Positions 1 through 12,899 of a stretch of DNA of 64,000 bases are shown piece by piece; position 1 is the stretch's first letter, and every line of letters begins with the position of its first letter. The position numbers were made by a program, and so were the translations under genes. This stretch comes from Hemibagrus wyckioides (lineage: Eukaryota; Chordata; Actinopteri; Siluriformes; Bagridae). The DNA is taken from NCBI RefSeq assembly GCF_019097595.1, contig NC_080712.1:21138646-21202645 (forward strand), given 5' to 3'. The notes beneath the pieces are model-generated. The model was not told the origin of the DNA and ran no database searches. It saw only the letters and a list, made by a program, of their open reading frames with translations.

Positions 1-189
1 CCCATGGCACGTCTGTTTCAGATTCTGCCTCACAAACTCGCACACTCCATGCCATCTGTTTCTGAGCAAAATATTGCACGTTTTAGCTTTGCCTTGGACG
101 TTTACCAACTCATCTCTTTATTTTTGCATTTTTTTTTTTTTTTTAAGCGGCAGTTTTGCCTGCGAAAAATGCCTGTGAAAAATGCTTGA

Positions 190-2128
190 GGCTCTCATGG
201 AAAAGATGCAGTTCTCTTAATTCACATTTGATTAAACATTTTAAACATCCTAATGAGTGGATGTTTACAGCTAATGAATGTAATTTTTAGCTAAGAGATC
301 AGCTCCTTAATATGAATATATATAAAAAGAGGTACACACAGCTCTTAATATTGTAGTACTTTAGGTAATTTAAGATGAGTGTGAGAGGCTTTGAGTTGAA
401 CAGGCTAATGATGACCCTGGCCATGTGTACATATTACATCTTAGTTAAAAGGAATTAGGATTAGTTGATGATTAGGCTTGAGTCAGAGATTAGTTCAGAT
501 TTACGGATATGTTGTGTCTGTCGAGACACTAAATATAGTATGTTGCCTCTCTGTATTTATTTCTCTTTCATTCTCTCAGATTCATGTATCTCAGCTTGAG
601 CCGGAGATCGCCGTAGCAACTGAATGCAAGATCTTGACCTACAACAAAGGCCTTTAACCAATCAACCAACTTGGATATCTGACTCAGGAGACCTTCATAA
701 CATGACTCGGATGTGTGTGTGTGTGTGGATTTTAGAATCACCGTGACAGGTGCATTCACACATCAGTGTTAAACACGTGTCTTCTTTGCAAGCAAGTACA
801 CCACTGGATAGTCCAGGGCATTACTGCCAAATCACCAGGAAATTAGCATGAGAATGACAGAATGAGTGCCTTCATTTGTAGGTGTTTGTAAAATGCATGA
901 TAATGTTCATTGTTTTCATTCAGTCAGTTTTGACATGAGAGAAAGAACTTTAAAGACAGTTTTGAAAATATGGTAAATAATTAGATTTTTCTTCTTGCTT
1001 TTCCTGCAGTGCAGGCATTCAGAAATTAAGTTGGTTTGTTCCTTAAAACCCCCCCCCAAAAAAAAAAGATTTTATACTTCACGAAGACCAGCTTGTCAAC
1101 TTTAATGATCAGTGAAATACCTGCAATTTATGACTCGTATATCAAAATAATAACCAAAATACACCAGAGAGTCACTGCCTTGTGGCAAATACTGTAGAAA
1201 TATTGTTCTCTAATATTTAAATGAAACCTTGTTACCTAATGTATAAAGCACTCTCCATTATCTACGTGCCATACTACTTGTGTCTCCACTGATGCGGAAA
1301 ATTGCTGCTCATAAAACGCTTTGTCATACTGTGCCTGTATTTGTTAATGTCTTGACAAACTGAGCAGCTTCAAAGGCTAGCAGTCCACTAACCTCAAACA
1401 TGGACATAATAGGCACAACAAAATAATACTTCACCTAATTCTGACATTATGACATTGGTGTCTATATAAACAAAGTTTTATCTTTATTGGTATAATCGTC
1501 TTTTGCTTGTCATGTTTTGTCGAGGCGGTTAGTGGAGTGATGTAGAGTTTTGTCTTATCATTAAAGCCATCTACATATCTGGAGGGAGGGGCTCTTTGTT
1601 TTTCTACCTGGTTGTCATGGCAACATGTCACGGTGGGCCATGGTGATAGAGGGTGGGACATGAAGCTGCATGCACAATCATTAACCATATAGAACAGCCT
1701 TAGGGATGGCATATTTACGCACACACACACTCATTTACTACATTAAACCCTTAAACCAATCTTAAAACTTACTTAAAACTTTACTCATTTTAAACTCTCA
1801 TTTCTACTATCTTAAAAAGGATTAAATTGATTCGCATGACTATGTCATCATGAATTTAAGCAGAATCACCAAATCAACATTTGCTTTGTCCTTCCTTTAT
1901 TTTAAAATGTTAAGAATGCTTGTCATTATTTATTTTAGTTTCTTTCAAACTAAAATATATAAACTAAAATTCCATTCTATTGCCACAGTCTTGTAAATAT
2001 GGTATGGCTTGTATATTTCTATTCATTTTTGTTTATAATTCACAAGATTTGATTTTTGAATCAGCAAACCATCTGATACTTGTATCTGTTTTTCACCGAT
2101 CAACCAGAAGTGCTATATTTTCTAAGAT

Positions 2129-2131
<3 letters not shown>
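190..2131. other. Intergenic, no feature recognised
   Basis: AT-rich unique-looking sequence. Only short simple runs, for example GT at 712-727 and a C/A homopolymer junction near 1050. Confidence 0.5.

Positions 2132-2187
<56 letters not shown>
2132..2187. repeat. (AT)n microsatellite
   Basis: 56 bp of uninterrupted AT. Confidence 0.97.
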
Positions 2188-2192
<5 letters not shown>

Positions 2193-2214
2193 CAAACATA
2201 CATACAGTGAGAGA

Positions 2215-2575
2215 AAGAGTCTGTTCAAGTCAAGTCAAAAGTCAATGAAGCTTCAAACTTCAACCATATATAGCTGATGCAGTACACAGTGAAGTGAAAC
2301 AACGTTCCTCCTAGACCAGAGGTGCTACACATAACACAGACAAAGTACAGTGACGCAGACAAACATAGAGCTAAACATAGAGATAAAAACTAAACTATCC
2401 TTAAGGTGCAATAAATAAACTACACATACAAAAGAAGCGCACAGGATGACAAGACAAGACAGTGCAGACAAACAACATATAGACCGACTTTTGTGCAGAT
2501 AGCAGTGTATACAGTGAGTGCAAATAAGAAATTGACATTTTCTGCAAAGAACAGTGTTATGAAAATATATAATAT
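2215..2575. repeat. Dispersed repeat with 'agctgatgcagtacacagtg' core
   Basis: The core and the following gtgctacacataacacagac stretch recur in part at 59378-59432 and 59650-59680. Rich in acaaac/cagtg phrases, non-coding. Confidence 0.55.
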
Positions 2576-2634
2576 AATATACAGACATTTTATTATTATT
2601 ATTATGTAAAAAAATTCTTGCCATTAATATCTTG

Positions 2635-3400
2635 TGTTGCCTTCCCTGTAATGCCTAACAAGATTGGAGACACTTGTTGGTGGGTGTTGGACCACTCCTT
2701 CATGTCCTGATCAATTCAGACCACAGGTTTCTAATAAGGTATACATTTAGATACAAAGCTGGTCATTGCAGATCACTGTCTTGTGTTTTTTGGAAGAAAT
2801 GTCACCGCAGAATTTTAAGTATGTTTAACTGATAATCTTAAACCTTGAAAGGTGAAAGCTCTGAACCTACTGGCAGAGTCTGTCATGATGCCATCAACCA
2901 TTACAAGATCATCTGAGATGCTAGCCATAAAACAGCTCTAAAGCATCAATGATCCATCGTCTTTCACAGCAGGTATTAGGTGCTTTCTGTTGTATACACT
3001 TCTCTTTTATCACTAAATAAGCTGGTAAGATAGTATGCATGGTCAGAAGGTTAGATTTTGGTCTCATCTGACCACCACATACAATGCCAAGTGTTTTTCT
3101 AATTACACTGGGTGAAGATGCTCTCAGGAAAGCTTCTTTCTGGCCATGATTCCAAACAGCTTGTTGTTATGAAAGTGGTCTTTATCAGTTTATTTGCAAC
3201 TTGACAAGAAATAAACTGCAATTTCAAAAGTGTCACCTCTGGGTTTTTTTTTTTTTTTTTTACACCATCTTCCCTGTGTGTGGTACAGCCCCTAGGTCCA
3301 ATTTCAGTTGTTTTAGACATGTAAAACTTTTATGACCCTTTTGTGATTAATGCCAATTTTCTTAGCTACTTATTATATCCATTACCTGCTTTGTGTGGGC
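2635..3400 (-). mobile_element. Decayed Tc1/mariner-type element
   Basis: Contains phrases typical of antisense Tc1 elements: 'ttggtgggtgttggaccactccttcatg' near 2677 and 'ttttggtctcatctgacca' near 3055, the latter encoding the transposase SDETK motif. Heavily mutated with no intact frame; ends not defined. Confidence 0.55.
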
Positions 3401-3887
3401 CAACAGCCATTTTTTTCCCCATAGCGGTGGTTGAAAAAGGCATTTACATTTATGCACCCTGCTGTTTATGCTTCAGGAAAACAGGAATTTGATGCATTTA
3501 TTGTAAAATATTATTTACAAATGTCAGTAGCATTGGCATAAATAGCTTAAGTAGCATAAGAGAAAATACTGTTATTTAAAAAGTGGGTATAGTGTGTCCT
3601 ATTGTTTAAATGGGAGATTTGCATAATTTTTTTTATTTATTTTTTATTTTTTAAGTTGTTTTTTCTTCTTTTTTTATTATATAGGAATCATTATCTATGT
3701 AGTCTCATCTAGGTGAAAGTGATTCTGGATAATAATTTGTTAATGGATTAGTGTGAGAACTGTCTCTCTCTAGGCAAACAGCCAAAAACACGCAAGTTGT
3801 TTTTTTGTTTTTTTTCTTCAAAATCTTTGAACCCTGAGCCTTTACATATATAACAGAATAAGCTTGACTGAGTACACTATTTTACTA

Positions 3888-4010
<123 letters not shown>

Positions 4011-4550
4011 CATACACAATTTTGAATTATTGAACAATAGTTTCTGGATATTCAAAATTAACATCTTATTTTAAAAAAATGATTTTATTTAAAAAAACCC
4101 TTTCTCCATGTTTATCCCTTTGTTTTCTTTCATTCATGTTTGCATATAGGACCAGAGAGTGGGCTTTAGGAATGAATGGTATGTGTGGTGGAATGGTGAG
4201 CTATTGAGGATTCAGTATTTGTGTGCACCTGTGTGCAGGATAAGGTGTCCTGTAGACTCATAACAAATCTACACACACACATATTTTCCCTCTGCTACTG
4301 CTTTCTCTTTTCATCTTGCATGTGCCACTGACTGTTTTTCTCAAGTGTCATCATACTTGACTAACGCTCGACTGCAGAATTGGGGTCAAATGCTAGGGTG
4401 AAAGGTCACCTGCAGGCTCGTTTAACACGGATTCCTTTCCTGTTTTTGGAGACTATTGAGGCATGATAAAAAAAACACAGCACCAGGAGACGTTATCCTG
4501 TAAAAGTAAATGAAACGGCACTTTTAAACTTAAGTGTACTTGGTATGTCT

Positions 4551-4553
<3 letters not shown>

Positions 4554-4625
<72 letters not shown>
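4554..4625. repeat. (GT)n(GA)n microsatellite
   Basis: GT units to about 4588, then GA units. Confidence 0.97.
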
Positions 4626-4630
<5 letters not shown>

Positions 4631-4700
4631 GACAACTGTAATGAACAACAAAAAAGAACTACAGCAGGGGCATATAGCCAGCAGTTGTCTCTAAAACATA

Positions 4701-4706
4701 TTTATT
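4701..4706 (-). terminator. emx1: possible emx1 polyadenylation signal
   Basis: AATAAA on the minus strand about 850 nt downstream of the emx1 stop. The region between (4707-5553) would be 3' UTR and includes a CT/CA microsatellite. Weak evidence: a single hexamer in AT-rich DNA. Confidence 0.25.
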
Positions 4707-5381
4707 ATTATGGTCCCTTACTGGGGGAAAAAATTATATTTTAAATGTACTGTATATTAATGTGACATTGGCAAATATTCAGTAGTTTCCTGTATGAATC
4801 ACAGAAATATTCAGGAGCTGCCAAACTGTAACCTGCATCCAACAGCCTGCATTACCATGAACTGAACTGAACATTCAGATCATCAGACACACACACACAC
4901 ACACATCAAGCTCCTTACTCTTACACTGAGGGTAGGTCATGTCTAAACTGGCCTGTAAAATGATTCCTTGCATCATATTTTGTTTGTTTTGCCGTCACTG
5001 TCAAATGCTACCGGAAAACCTTAATAAAAATATGAAAACAAATCTAATGGCAGCAGGAATGGAAGTCTCTAATGAAAATTGAGTGCACTGCTCTCTTAAA
5101 TACAGATACAATATAATTTTATGTTTTAAGTAGGTTTAATCTCTGTAACCATCATTAAAGAGTGTTCTTGTAAGTACAAAGGTAGTAATTGACATTAGTA
5201 GGTTAAATGCACTGGAATGACAGATGTGTCATGTTAGAAAATGAAATTATCTTTAGTGGTAGTCTTCTGATAACAGTATTGTGGAGAAAGAGAGGAAAAT
5301 CATACTTTTTTTTTTTACATGTTTTACTTTTTTACATTTACAAAGAGAGAAAAAGAAAGAATTAAATCTACATGCTGACAG

Positions 5382-5382
5382 A

Positions 5383-5430
<48 letters not shown>

Positions 5431-5445
5431 TACACACATACACAG
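5382..5445. repeat. (CT)n(CA)n microsatellite in probable emx1 3' UTR
   Basis: CT units to 5409, then CA units with two ATAC interruptions. Confidence 0.95.
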
Positions 5446-5553
5446 CAGCAGCAGAAACCAAGTTTAGACTCATACACAGTCATTCCTTAAAACATAAATA
5501 AATAGATCTTTTCATGGCCTGGTGTGTGAGTTTAGGCCCTGTACAAACGGATT

Positions 5554-6192
5554 CTAGGCATCAGATGTGACATCTATATCTTCAGATCCAGCTTGTTTGG
5601 TGGCAATTCTCCACCGGTTGATGTGGTGATTACCCTTCTTCTTTTGTGAACTCTCTGGTCCCTCTTCTTCTAGCTTCTGACGTTTGTACTTGGTCCTGCG
5701 GTTCTGAAACCACACTTTCACCTTTCGGAGATTAGAGCACAGGACACAGTGTGAGTGCAACTATGGATTATCACTAGAGCTAAGCTTGAGAAAGCTGAAT
5801 GATGAAATGTAAAAATTTTTTATTATCATTATTAGCACAGAATTATAGTATTTGTCTGCTAATAGAATTTAACAGAACCTAGACACTACAATCAGGTAAT
5901 CTGTTCACGTGACTGATTAACTAGGCTATAATTTACATAATAATACATCATTTCAAAGTCCAATAAAATATTTAATTTAAACACTAAAATGTAATATTTG
6001 CATTACTTAAAAATATGTTTTTAATATTTGTGGGGAGGGTTTTTTCTTTGTTTTTTGTTTTGTTGGTTGTTTTTTTTTCTGTTTTGTGTTTTTTTATTTA
6101 AGCTTTTAAAACAAAGAAATGAGTGCTTAAATAAATGCTTTAAAGAAAAAGAATAAGAATGGAACAATAGGTAACAATTCATTAATTTGAAG

Positions 6193-6276
<84 letters not shown>

Positions 6277-7041
6277 ATATAGATCAAATCCTTCGCAAAA
6301 CTATCTATCCAAAGCTGTAAGCACTTTTTCCTCCTGAATCCACGTGTGAAGCGCATCAGCTGTCAGCCGAAAATGCTGGAGCTATTTACCATAATGATCT
6401 TACACTTATTATAATTATCATAATACATGTAAACTGTGTAGTTATAAATATGTTCATAACGTTTCAAAGCAGTTCTCTTATTGTGCCTCTAAAAATTTCG
6501 ATAGCCGCATTAACTATGATTAAGCAACTAATTTATTCCAGATGAACAATTTTCACTTTTCGGGGTTTACAGTTTTCAGGTGTCAAATATATTACCCTAT
6601 TAAACACTATCCCCTATTTATAAAACCAGCTGTAATTTAATAGTCTGGCATTTCAGCCACTGAATTACACTTCTGATATTTGGAGGGTTTTTTTTTTTGC
6701 AGAAACCTTGAGGGGAAAAAAGAGCTGTTTTAGATATTTGTACAATTTTAGTTTGTGGATTATTTCATTATCATGGTGCTATATGGGATGTTTTTGAAAG
6801 CACTGTTTTTGGTAAACCGAAATTTCACTGACCAAAATTTCCAATTCTAGACCACACTAACCTATTTCTTTTTTTCATTTAATTTATTTTAAAAATCCAC
6901 ACGGAAACTGTACTAAATCCTTGTAATAAATCAAGTACAAAATTATTTGAAAGCATGCGACATTTTGTTAAGCTGTATATTTTCTTTATGTAATATATAT
7001 TGTGCTTGTCCCATGTCTTTTAAAAAACTTCAGCAACAATA

Positions 7042-7096
<55 letters not shown>

Positions 7097-8810
7097 CTTT
7101 ACCACAGTAACGTTTTTCTTAGAAAAGATTGTCGGCGTAGACTATTTCTATATATAGACTATATATCTGTAATGGTCTTTTGTAATGTTTTTTTCATTTA
7201 TTTATTTGTTTTTACCTTGTTATTGAGAGTACATTGCTTTACATTCATGATCAATTAATGGAATTAATGCTTTAGATTTGATTACTTTTACTCTGCATGT
7301 ATTTCTTGGTGCTCAGCTGTGAACCAGATGTGTGTGATGATATCTAGGGGATTAGTATGTACCTGTGTCTCGGACAGGCTGAGACTGTTCGCGAGCTGTT
7401 TCCGTTCTGCTCCCACTACATAGTGGTTCTTGTCGAAGGCTCGCTCGAGGCGCAGGAGCTGTGAGGGGGAAAAGGCTGTCCGGATCCGCTTGGGCTTCCG
7501 AGCGAAAGGGCCGTGAAGCAACAACGAGTCATGTGAGACGTCGTTCCCTTCAAATAAAAACAAAGGTGAAAGGAGTTACAAACAGCAACGAGTAAAGGAA
7601 GCTGCACTGAGCGTGAAATATGTGGAGTTCAAATGTGTGCGACTCTTAAAATAAAATTCTTTATCTCTTACCCCATTCGGAGAGTGTGTGTCAAAATGTA
7701 TAACAGCAATCAAACAGACCTAACTCAATCCACCATTGTTATACCTTGAACACTGCTTGTAGTTTTATATATATGTATGTTTTTATATATATGTATGTAT
7801 GTATATATATATATATATATATATAAATACTACAAGCAGTGTATATATATATGGTAGTTTATAGTGGTTTATAATTATTATTGTGTATTTATGCATGTAG
7901 AATCTTGTGCTCTTATATGTTTTTCTGTTGTAGAGGTATTTCATTTTGCATTCTTGTTTATTACATTCTTGTATTTTATTTTTCCAGATTTCATAAAATA
8001 CAGTGTAATAATTTAAAATAATTTTTAAACATTTTGACTCATTGTTAATGGGCTTTAGAAATTAATAACAGTGACACGTGTAATTCTGTTTTAACTTATT
8101 ATTATTACTATTATTATTATTTTTATTTTTATTTTTATTATTATTATTATTATATGAGGATAATTCAAGAGTAAAAGAGAAATTTAAAAGAGAATAGGGT
8201 GAAGGAAGTGTTAAAGGAGATGACGACTTTGTATTCGGATAAGAGATTCATTTTGTACATTTTCATCATTATATTAAATTGTTCATTAGTCCAAACTATA
8301 CATTTGTTTTAACTGTATTCTATTTACCAAATTAACACTTATCATATAAAACTAATTATACTCACAAATGTTATATATCAAATCATGGTACATAACCGGA
8401 AAATGCAGCAGTCGACACTCAGGATGGTAAATAAAATGCTGCCAAAAAATTATTTCTGATTTCAACTGCAATTTTCAATTTTTAAATTATGTAATGCTGT
8501 CATTAAACGGAACGAATTTGACGTAGACTCGTGAAATTCGTGTATTGTTCATCCCAAATTCTGTGAAACCAGAATTATAGATTTTGTCTCATTGGCATCT
8601 AGTTTGTGTCCTGTAATATTATGTTAGTCTGGGAGAAAATAGTTTGTGCGTGTGTATTGCCCCAGGTGTGAGCTTTGTGTCAGGTCGTGAGGTGTCTGCT
8701 GTGTTTCATTACAGGTGACGACGTAAAAAAGCTAATAAAATATTTCAAATATAACTGACTCACAGTACGACCTTTAGGCCTAACCACGACTTACACTGAG
8801 CAATCTGTAT

Positions 8811-8852
<42 letters not shown>

Positions 8853-9520
8853 GTAGCAGTAGTAGTAGTAGTAGCAATAATAATAACAATATTAATTATT
8901 GCTATTGTTATTATTGTTATTGTTATTATTATTATTATTAGTAGTAGTATTTACGTGTTTATAATTTACGTCTTCTTATTTAAATAAACATTTTAAGTAT
9001 TTTCATTTGATTACAGATCAAAATATTTCGTTAACATTGCGATAGCCACGTAGTCTAACTCATGACACTGAGCTCTTAAAAAACCTCATTTGATAGATAG
9101 TAATAAAATGAGGCTATATGGAGGTCAGTTTAATTGTCATTAACCTGACGCAACTTGTCTTGATCCTCGACTTTTACCTTGAAACCGATGCCCAAAAAAT
9201 CGGTTTCGCAAGACCCATGGGTAGAAATTGAGAGGCTCGCGGTGTTGCGTGCTGAAGAAGTGCGGGTGCTGGAGGTGCGCGCCGCCGAGCTGGTGCGGGT
9301 GCACGCCGATGGGCGCGTGCTGCACGGACTCCGGGAAAACGAGCTCGGGGTTTGGATAAAGCGCGCGACCTGCTGGGCTTGGATAAGCGTTCAGAAAAGT
9401 GTCTGTGGGGGCTGTGTAGCTTAGCGCTGTGGGGCGGATAGGGTCTTCCCCTGTTAATGGGCTCTCCTTCGCTACCAAAGACTCAATAGTGAAACCGCGC
9501 TTCCCTGCTGATGAGAACAT
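5554..9520 (-). CDS. emx1: emx1, empty-spiracles-type homeobox transcription factor (3 exons)
   Basis: Coding exons on the minus strand are 9520-9178, 7547-7363 and 5721-5554 (stop at the low end). They join in frame (343+185+168 nt) to 231 residues. The N-terminus has an eh1-like repressor motif ([10 protein letters not shown], about residues 10-19), then the EMX-specific [16 protein letters not shown] block ending at residue 114. The homeodomain spans about 132-191 ([13 protein letters not shown] to NRRTKYKRQ), with Q50 and N51, followed by the EMX tail [21 protein letters not shown] and an acidic end. NRRTKYKRQ favours EMX1 over EMX2, which has NRRTKFKRQ; emx3 cannot be fully excluded without an alignment. 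I chose the [10 protein letters not shown] start because the frame opens upstream only from a TTG. Splice donors read CAAG|gtaaaa and CAG|gtacat. EMX proteins are nuclear DNA-binding factors patterning dorsal telencephalon. noto lies upstream in the same orientation. Confidence 0.95.
6197..6281. repeat. (AT)n in emx1 intron 2
   Basis: About 85 bp of AT with one TTT interruption near 6261. Confidence 0.95.
7041..7095. repeat. (AAT)n in emx1 intron 2
   Basis: About 18 units. Confidence 0.95.
7548..9177 (-). other. emx1: emx1 intron 1
   Basis: Intron of 1630 bp in phase 1. It contains an AT-rich hairpin (7750-7842), a TTA run (8096-8151) and a compound AAT/TAG/TTA array (8812-8950). No coding sequence seen. 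Confidence 0.85.
8812..8950. repeat. Compound AAT/TAG/TTG/TTA trinucleotide array in emx1 intron 1
   Basis: Runs of AAT, then TAG, then mixed AAT/CAA, then TTG/TTA and GTA; the second half is roughly the complement of the first, so it could fold. Confidence 0.9.
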
Positions 9521-9900
9521 AGTCCCTGTCCGTCCTGCCAAAGTCCAGCAGCTGAAGCACGCCTTTACTTCCTTCTCGAGACCTTTGGAGTGACCTCTGT
9601 CAGAAAGCTGCCGTTCCTCACAGAGACATTGTTAAAGAAAAGCTGCAGGAAAATAACACGGACCGATAACGTTAATAACGGAAACAGCGGTTCAGCGTAC
9701 ATCCATGAATCCAACAGCGTCTGTGCGTTAAGAACGAAGAAGTGAAGCGCGAGAGGCTGCAGCTTCGCAGATTTGGAGTGCAGGGGCGAAACGCAGTGTC
9801 ACGATTGTCTCGCTCTGATTGGACAGAGGCTGCGGGCGCTCGGCATTTATTGGTGGGCGGGCTTTACATTCATTTGGGCCACATAATGAACTATTAGTTT
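9521..9900 (-). promoter_or_regulatory. emx1: emx1 5' leader and proximal promoter
   Basis: The stretch upstream of the emx1 start is richer in G, C and CpG than its surroundings. Two inverted CCAAT boxes (ATTGG on the plus strand) occur at 9818-9822 and 9849-9853, exactly 31 bp apart, and the second abuts a GC-box-like gggcggg. No TATA box is obvious. Promoter role is inferred from position and motifs; the transcription start cannot be read. Confidence 0.5.
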
Positions 9901-10055
9901 GATAATTCACTTACTGCCTCCAACAGGTTAGTTTCTCCGCAGTGGATAATCAAATTGTTTCAGCAAAACGAATTAAAAAAGGTCTTTTATATCACACTTT
10001 TCTTGTCTTGTCTTTGTTTTATTCTAATTCATCTTATTCATCATTATTTCTTTAT

Positions 10056-10117
10056 TCATCATCATCATCATCATCATCATTGACGACGACAACAGCAACA
10101 ACATCAACAACAACAAT

Positions 10118-10153
<36 letters not shown>

Positions 10154-10186
10154 AATAATAATGATAATGATAATAATAATAATCAT
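10056..10186. repeat. Compound (CAT)n(CAA)n(AAT)n array
   Basis: Upstream of emx1; CAT units to 10080, CAA units to about 10150, then AAT/GATAAT. Confidence 0.95.
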
Positions 10187-11364
10187 GCCCTGAAATCAAA
10201 TTTAAACTATTTTTTTCTTTTATTTCTTTAGGCCAGACTGTATTTGTCGTTCCGAAAAGCTTATGTGCGCAAATGAGCTGAAGAAGCTTTCTTCTTTGGT
10301 CATGGTGAAATTTGGAAAAAGCATTTCTATATACCTCGATTCTTAACAGAGGTTAACATCCAATTACCTTAGAAGAATTGTTCTCCAAAAAGTCAAATAT
10401 TATGAAGCAGCTTATTATTATATTGTAAATTAAAGTATAGTCCTCGTACGTTAAAGTCACTATAACTGTTGCAGTTCTCGCTCTACCGTATCTGTTTTTT
10501 CTTTCTTTTTTTAATGAAAAGTCATGACCCGTCTTATATACAGTAACGTATTAACTCAGAGTTTCCAGAGCTGGACATCGATAAGAATCTGAGACAAAGC
10601 CAGACCCCACCTGTTTCTTCAGCTTACACAGATCATCCATTAAAGCTGTGGGCTATGGGCCGGAGTTTAGAACTTGGATTGCACAAACATGAAAACATAC
10701 TATGAACTGAATAAGTTTTAGTGGTTTAAGATATGAAAGATATGAAAAACACACACTAGTCAGTTTCGTACTGAGTTCATGAACTTCTGCTGTGCTATTA
10801 ATTTCCAGCCCATCTCGCTTTTCCTGAGGGGTCGGTCAACGTGCGTTTCATCTTGTGGTTTTAAAGGTAATGATTAGCCGCTTCATAGGCTCGTTAGCTT
10901 CAGTGCACATTAGAAAATCATTAGAGCTGAGCATTAGTCGGCAGAACAACATGTTGAGCGCCTATTTAGAAAGCAAAGAGCCCGTGAACATGCACACTCG
11001 GCATTCGCAATGGATCTATTGACCAGCAAAAGACTTCATCCTGATGTATATTTCTATAGCAATGTGTCTGTAATTCATATAATTGCATTAAAAATATATA
11101 CAATTATTATTAAATTATTAATTTTTTTTTACAATTATAAATTATATTTGACATTTTTTGAGCCCGGGTTTTGGTCACAAATTCCACATTATCATTTTGG
11201 CGAGTTTATATTTTATTAAGTGTATATGCGCTTAAATTGCAGCAACATTAAAGTAAGCAAACAACCAAAAAATAAATAAATTAAATTAAAATGACAAATA
11301 ACGGTACAAAATATCTCGAATTTCGTTTTGAAGATTGTTTACGTAGTTAATGATTCCTTGTTGT

Positions 11365-11366
11365 TG

Positions 11367-11398
<32 letters not shown>

Positions 11399-11422
11399 AT
11401 AATAATAATTATTATTATAAAA

Positions 11423-11457
<35 letters not shown>

Positions 11458-11470
11458 TATTATTATTATT

Positions 11471-11503
<33 letters not shown>

Positions 11504-11515
11504 ATTATTATAAAA

Positions 11516-11580
<65 letters not shown>

Positions 11581-11581
11581 A
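11365..11581. repeat. Long compound trinucleotide array with a duplicated core
   Basis: Order: CTA, AAT, ATT, AAT, ATT, GTT, ATT, AAT, AAG units. The non-repeat core 'attattataaaagtaataat' occurs twice (about 11412-11430 and 11506-11524), so part of the array was duplicated as a block. Confidence 0.9.
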
Positions 11582-12208
11582 GGACACATACGTGTATATA
11601 TATCTTTTTTAACTGTTTTAATGTGCTGCTCTTAGATTGCTGTCGCTTTTCAAGTACAAGAGCAATATCTTATATATAAAAAGTCGTGTCATTGCACTAA
11701 ACACTTATTTTAAATGACAGCTAAATTTTCAATATTCCTACTATTTAATCACTTCTGTGCCACTGTGTAGTGAAAAGCTGTTGCACCTAATGGTAAGAGA
11801 GCTCTCGCACCTGTCTAGAACCCGATGCACACTAGGTGTATAGGTACGCGCTCCACTCACATACAAGTATTTAATACACATCTATAGTTTATAATTGCTA
11901 TTTCCTCTCAAAATGTGCCGGGGTGGGGGCTGGGTGGGGTAGAGATGGAGAGAGCAAGTCTCACCCAGTGTTTCTGTCTGCCACTTTTCTCTCCCGTTCC
12001 GTAATTAAGAGCTCATGGAATCTGTAATGAATACTAATGGAGCAACCAGCCATCTGCACAAACACAGAATTAAAATCTACCATGCTGAGAGGGAGAGATA
12101 GATAGTGAGAGAGAAAGAGGGACGGAGAGGCAGAGATGGGAGGATGGGTGAGAGATTTAACCTTGCAGCAAACCCAGGCGTGAGGAAATGGAGCTATGTG
12201 GAGATTTT

Positions 12209-12223
12209 ACACACGCGCGCGCT

Positions 12224-12263
<40 letters not shown>

Positions 12264-12268
12264 CACAA
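12209..12268. repeat. (CA)n with CG interruptions
   Basis: acacgcgcgcgctcacg then CA units. Confidence 0.95.
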
Positions 12269-12899
12269 ACACAGCACTATTTGGACCCCAAAGTGGAAGT
12301 GGGATACGTTACAGCTGTTGATTCAGAAGTAATATGACGAATCCACTTGAGAGCACAGAGACCACTGTGATGAGACCACAGTTCTAAATTTCAGGTCATT
12401 CAGTAAAACACGCATAAAAATACCAGTGTAGCTCCACTGATTTGTTTTAAAATGTGTTGCCAAAGGAACGTTAGGTTACAGACCTGCGCTTAGTAACTAT
12501 CTGGCTTCTTGACCCCATGTGGCTTAATGATTACCTGAGATTTAAACGCATTAGTAAAACAACCTCCACAAGTTCTCAGCCTGAGAACCTCTGAGCTCCG
12601 GGTGCAGTGTCATGAAACACAGCAAGTGAGTTTGGGTGAACGTTCTCCCCACATGAACTGTGTAGTGCATTCCTTCTGTCCACTAGTGCCATCTAGAGGT
12701 CAGTTGGTTTATTGTAACTACTTGACAAGAGCTGAAAAATTATTATACATAATTAATTCTGTAAATCGCAATGGATGCAATAAACTCTAAAATTATTAGT
12801 TCCATGTAAATTACTTTATTAAATAGAGGTTGCCCATATTGATAAGTTTTCACAATAAAACATTCACAAACATACAATACAGTTCTTAAAACATTAAGG

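Larger units (their letters stand above)
5722..7362 (-). other. emx1: emx1 intron 2
   Basis: Intron of 1641 bp, phase 0, interrupting the homeobox between homeodomain residues 44 and 45 (ETQ|VKV). It contains a long AT dinucleotide run (6197-6281) and an AAT run (7041-7095). I see no other gene in it. Confidence 0.85.
9942..12208. other. emx1 upstream region
   Basis: No ORF beyond those created by trinucleotide arrays. 10800-10990 and 11990-12075 are non-repetitive, balanced in composition and contain several TAAT cores, so they are candidate regulatory elements (inference only). Confidence 0.35.

Noticed and set aside
2080..2277. Open frames of alternating Ile-Tyr (also at 6021, 13682 and 47557)
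   Set aside because: Translations of AT dinucleotide runs, open only because the repeat lacks stops.
9179..9424. Plus-strand open frame of 81 codons
   Set aside because: Antisense shadow of emx1 exon 1, which explains the high-GC codon pattern.
9521..9541. N-terminal extension of emx1 (MAGRTGT)
   Set aside because: The first codon is TTG; the ATG at 9520 gives the family-typical [15 protein letters not shown] start.
11350..11679. Open frames of poly-Thr/Asn/Tyr/Cys/Lys on both strands
   Set aside because: These are translations of a trinucleotide microsatellite with no promoter, splice or family signal.
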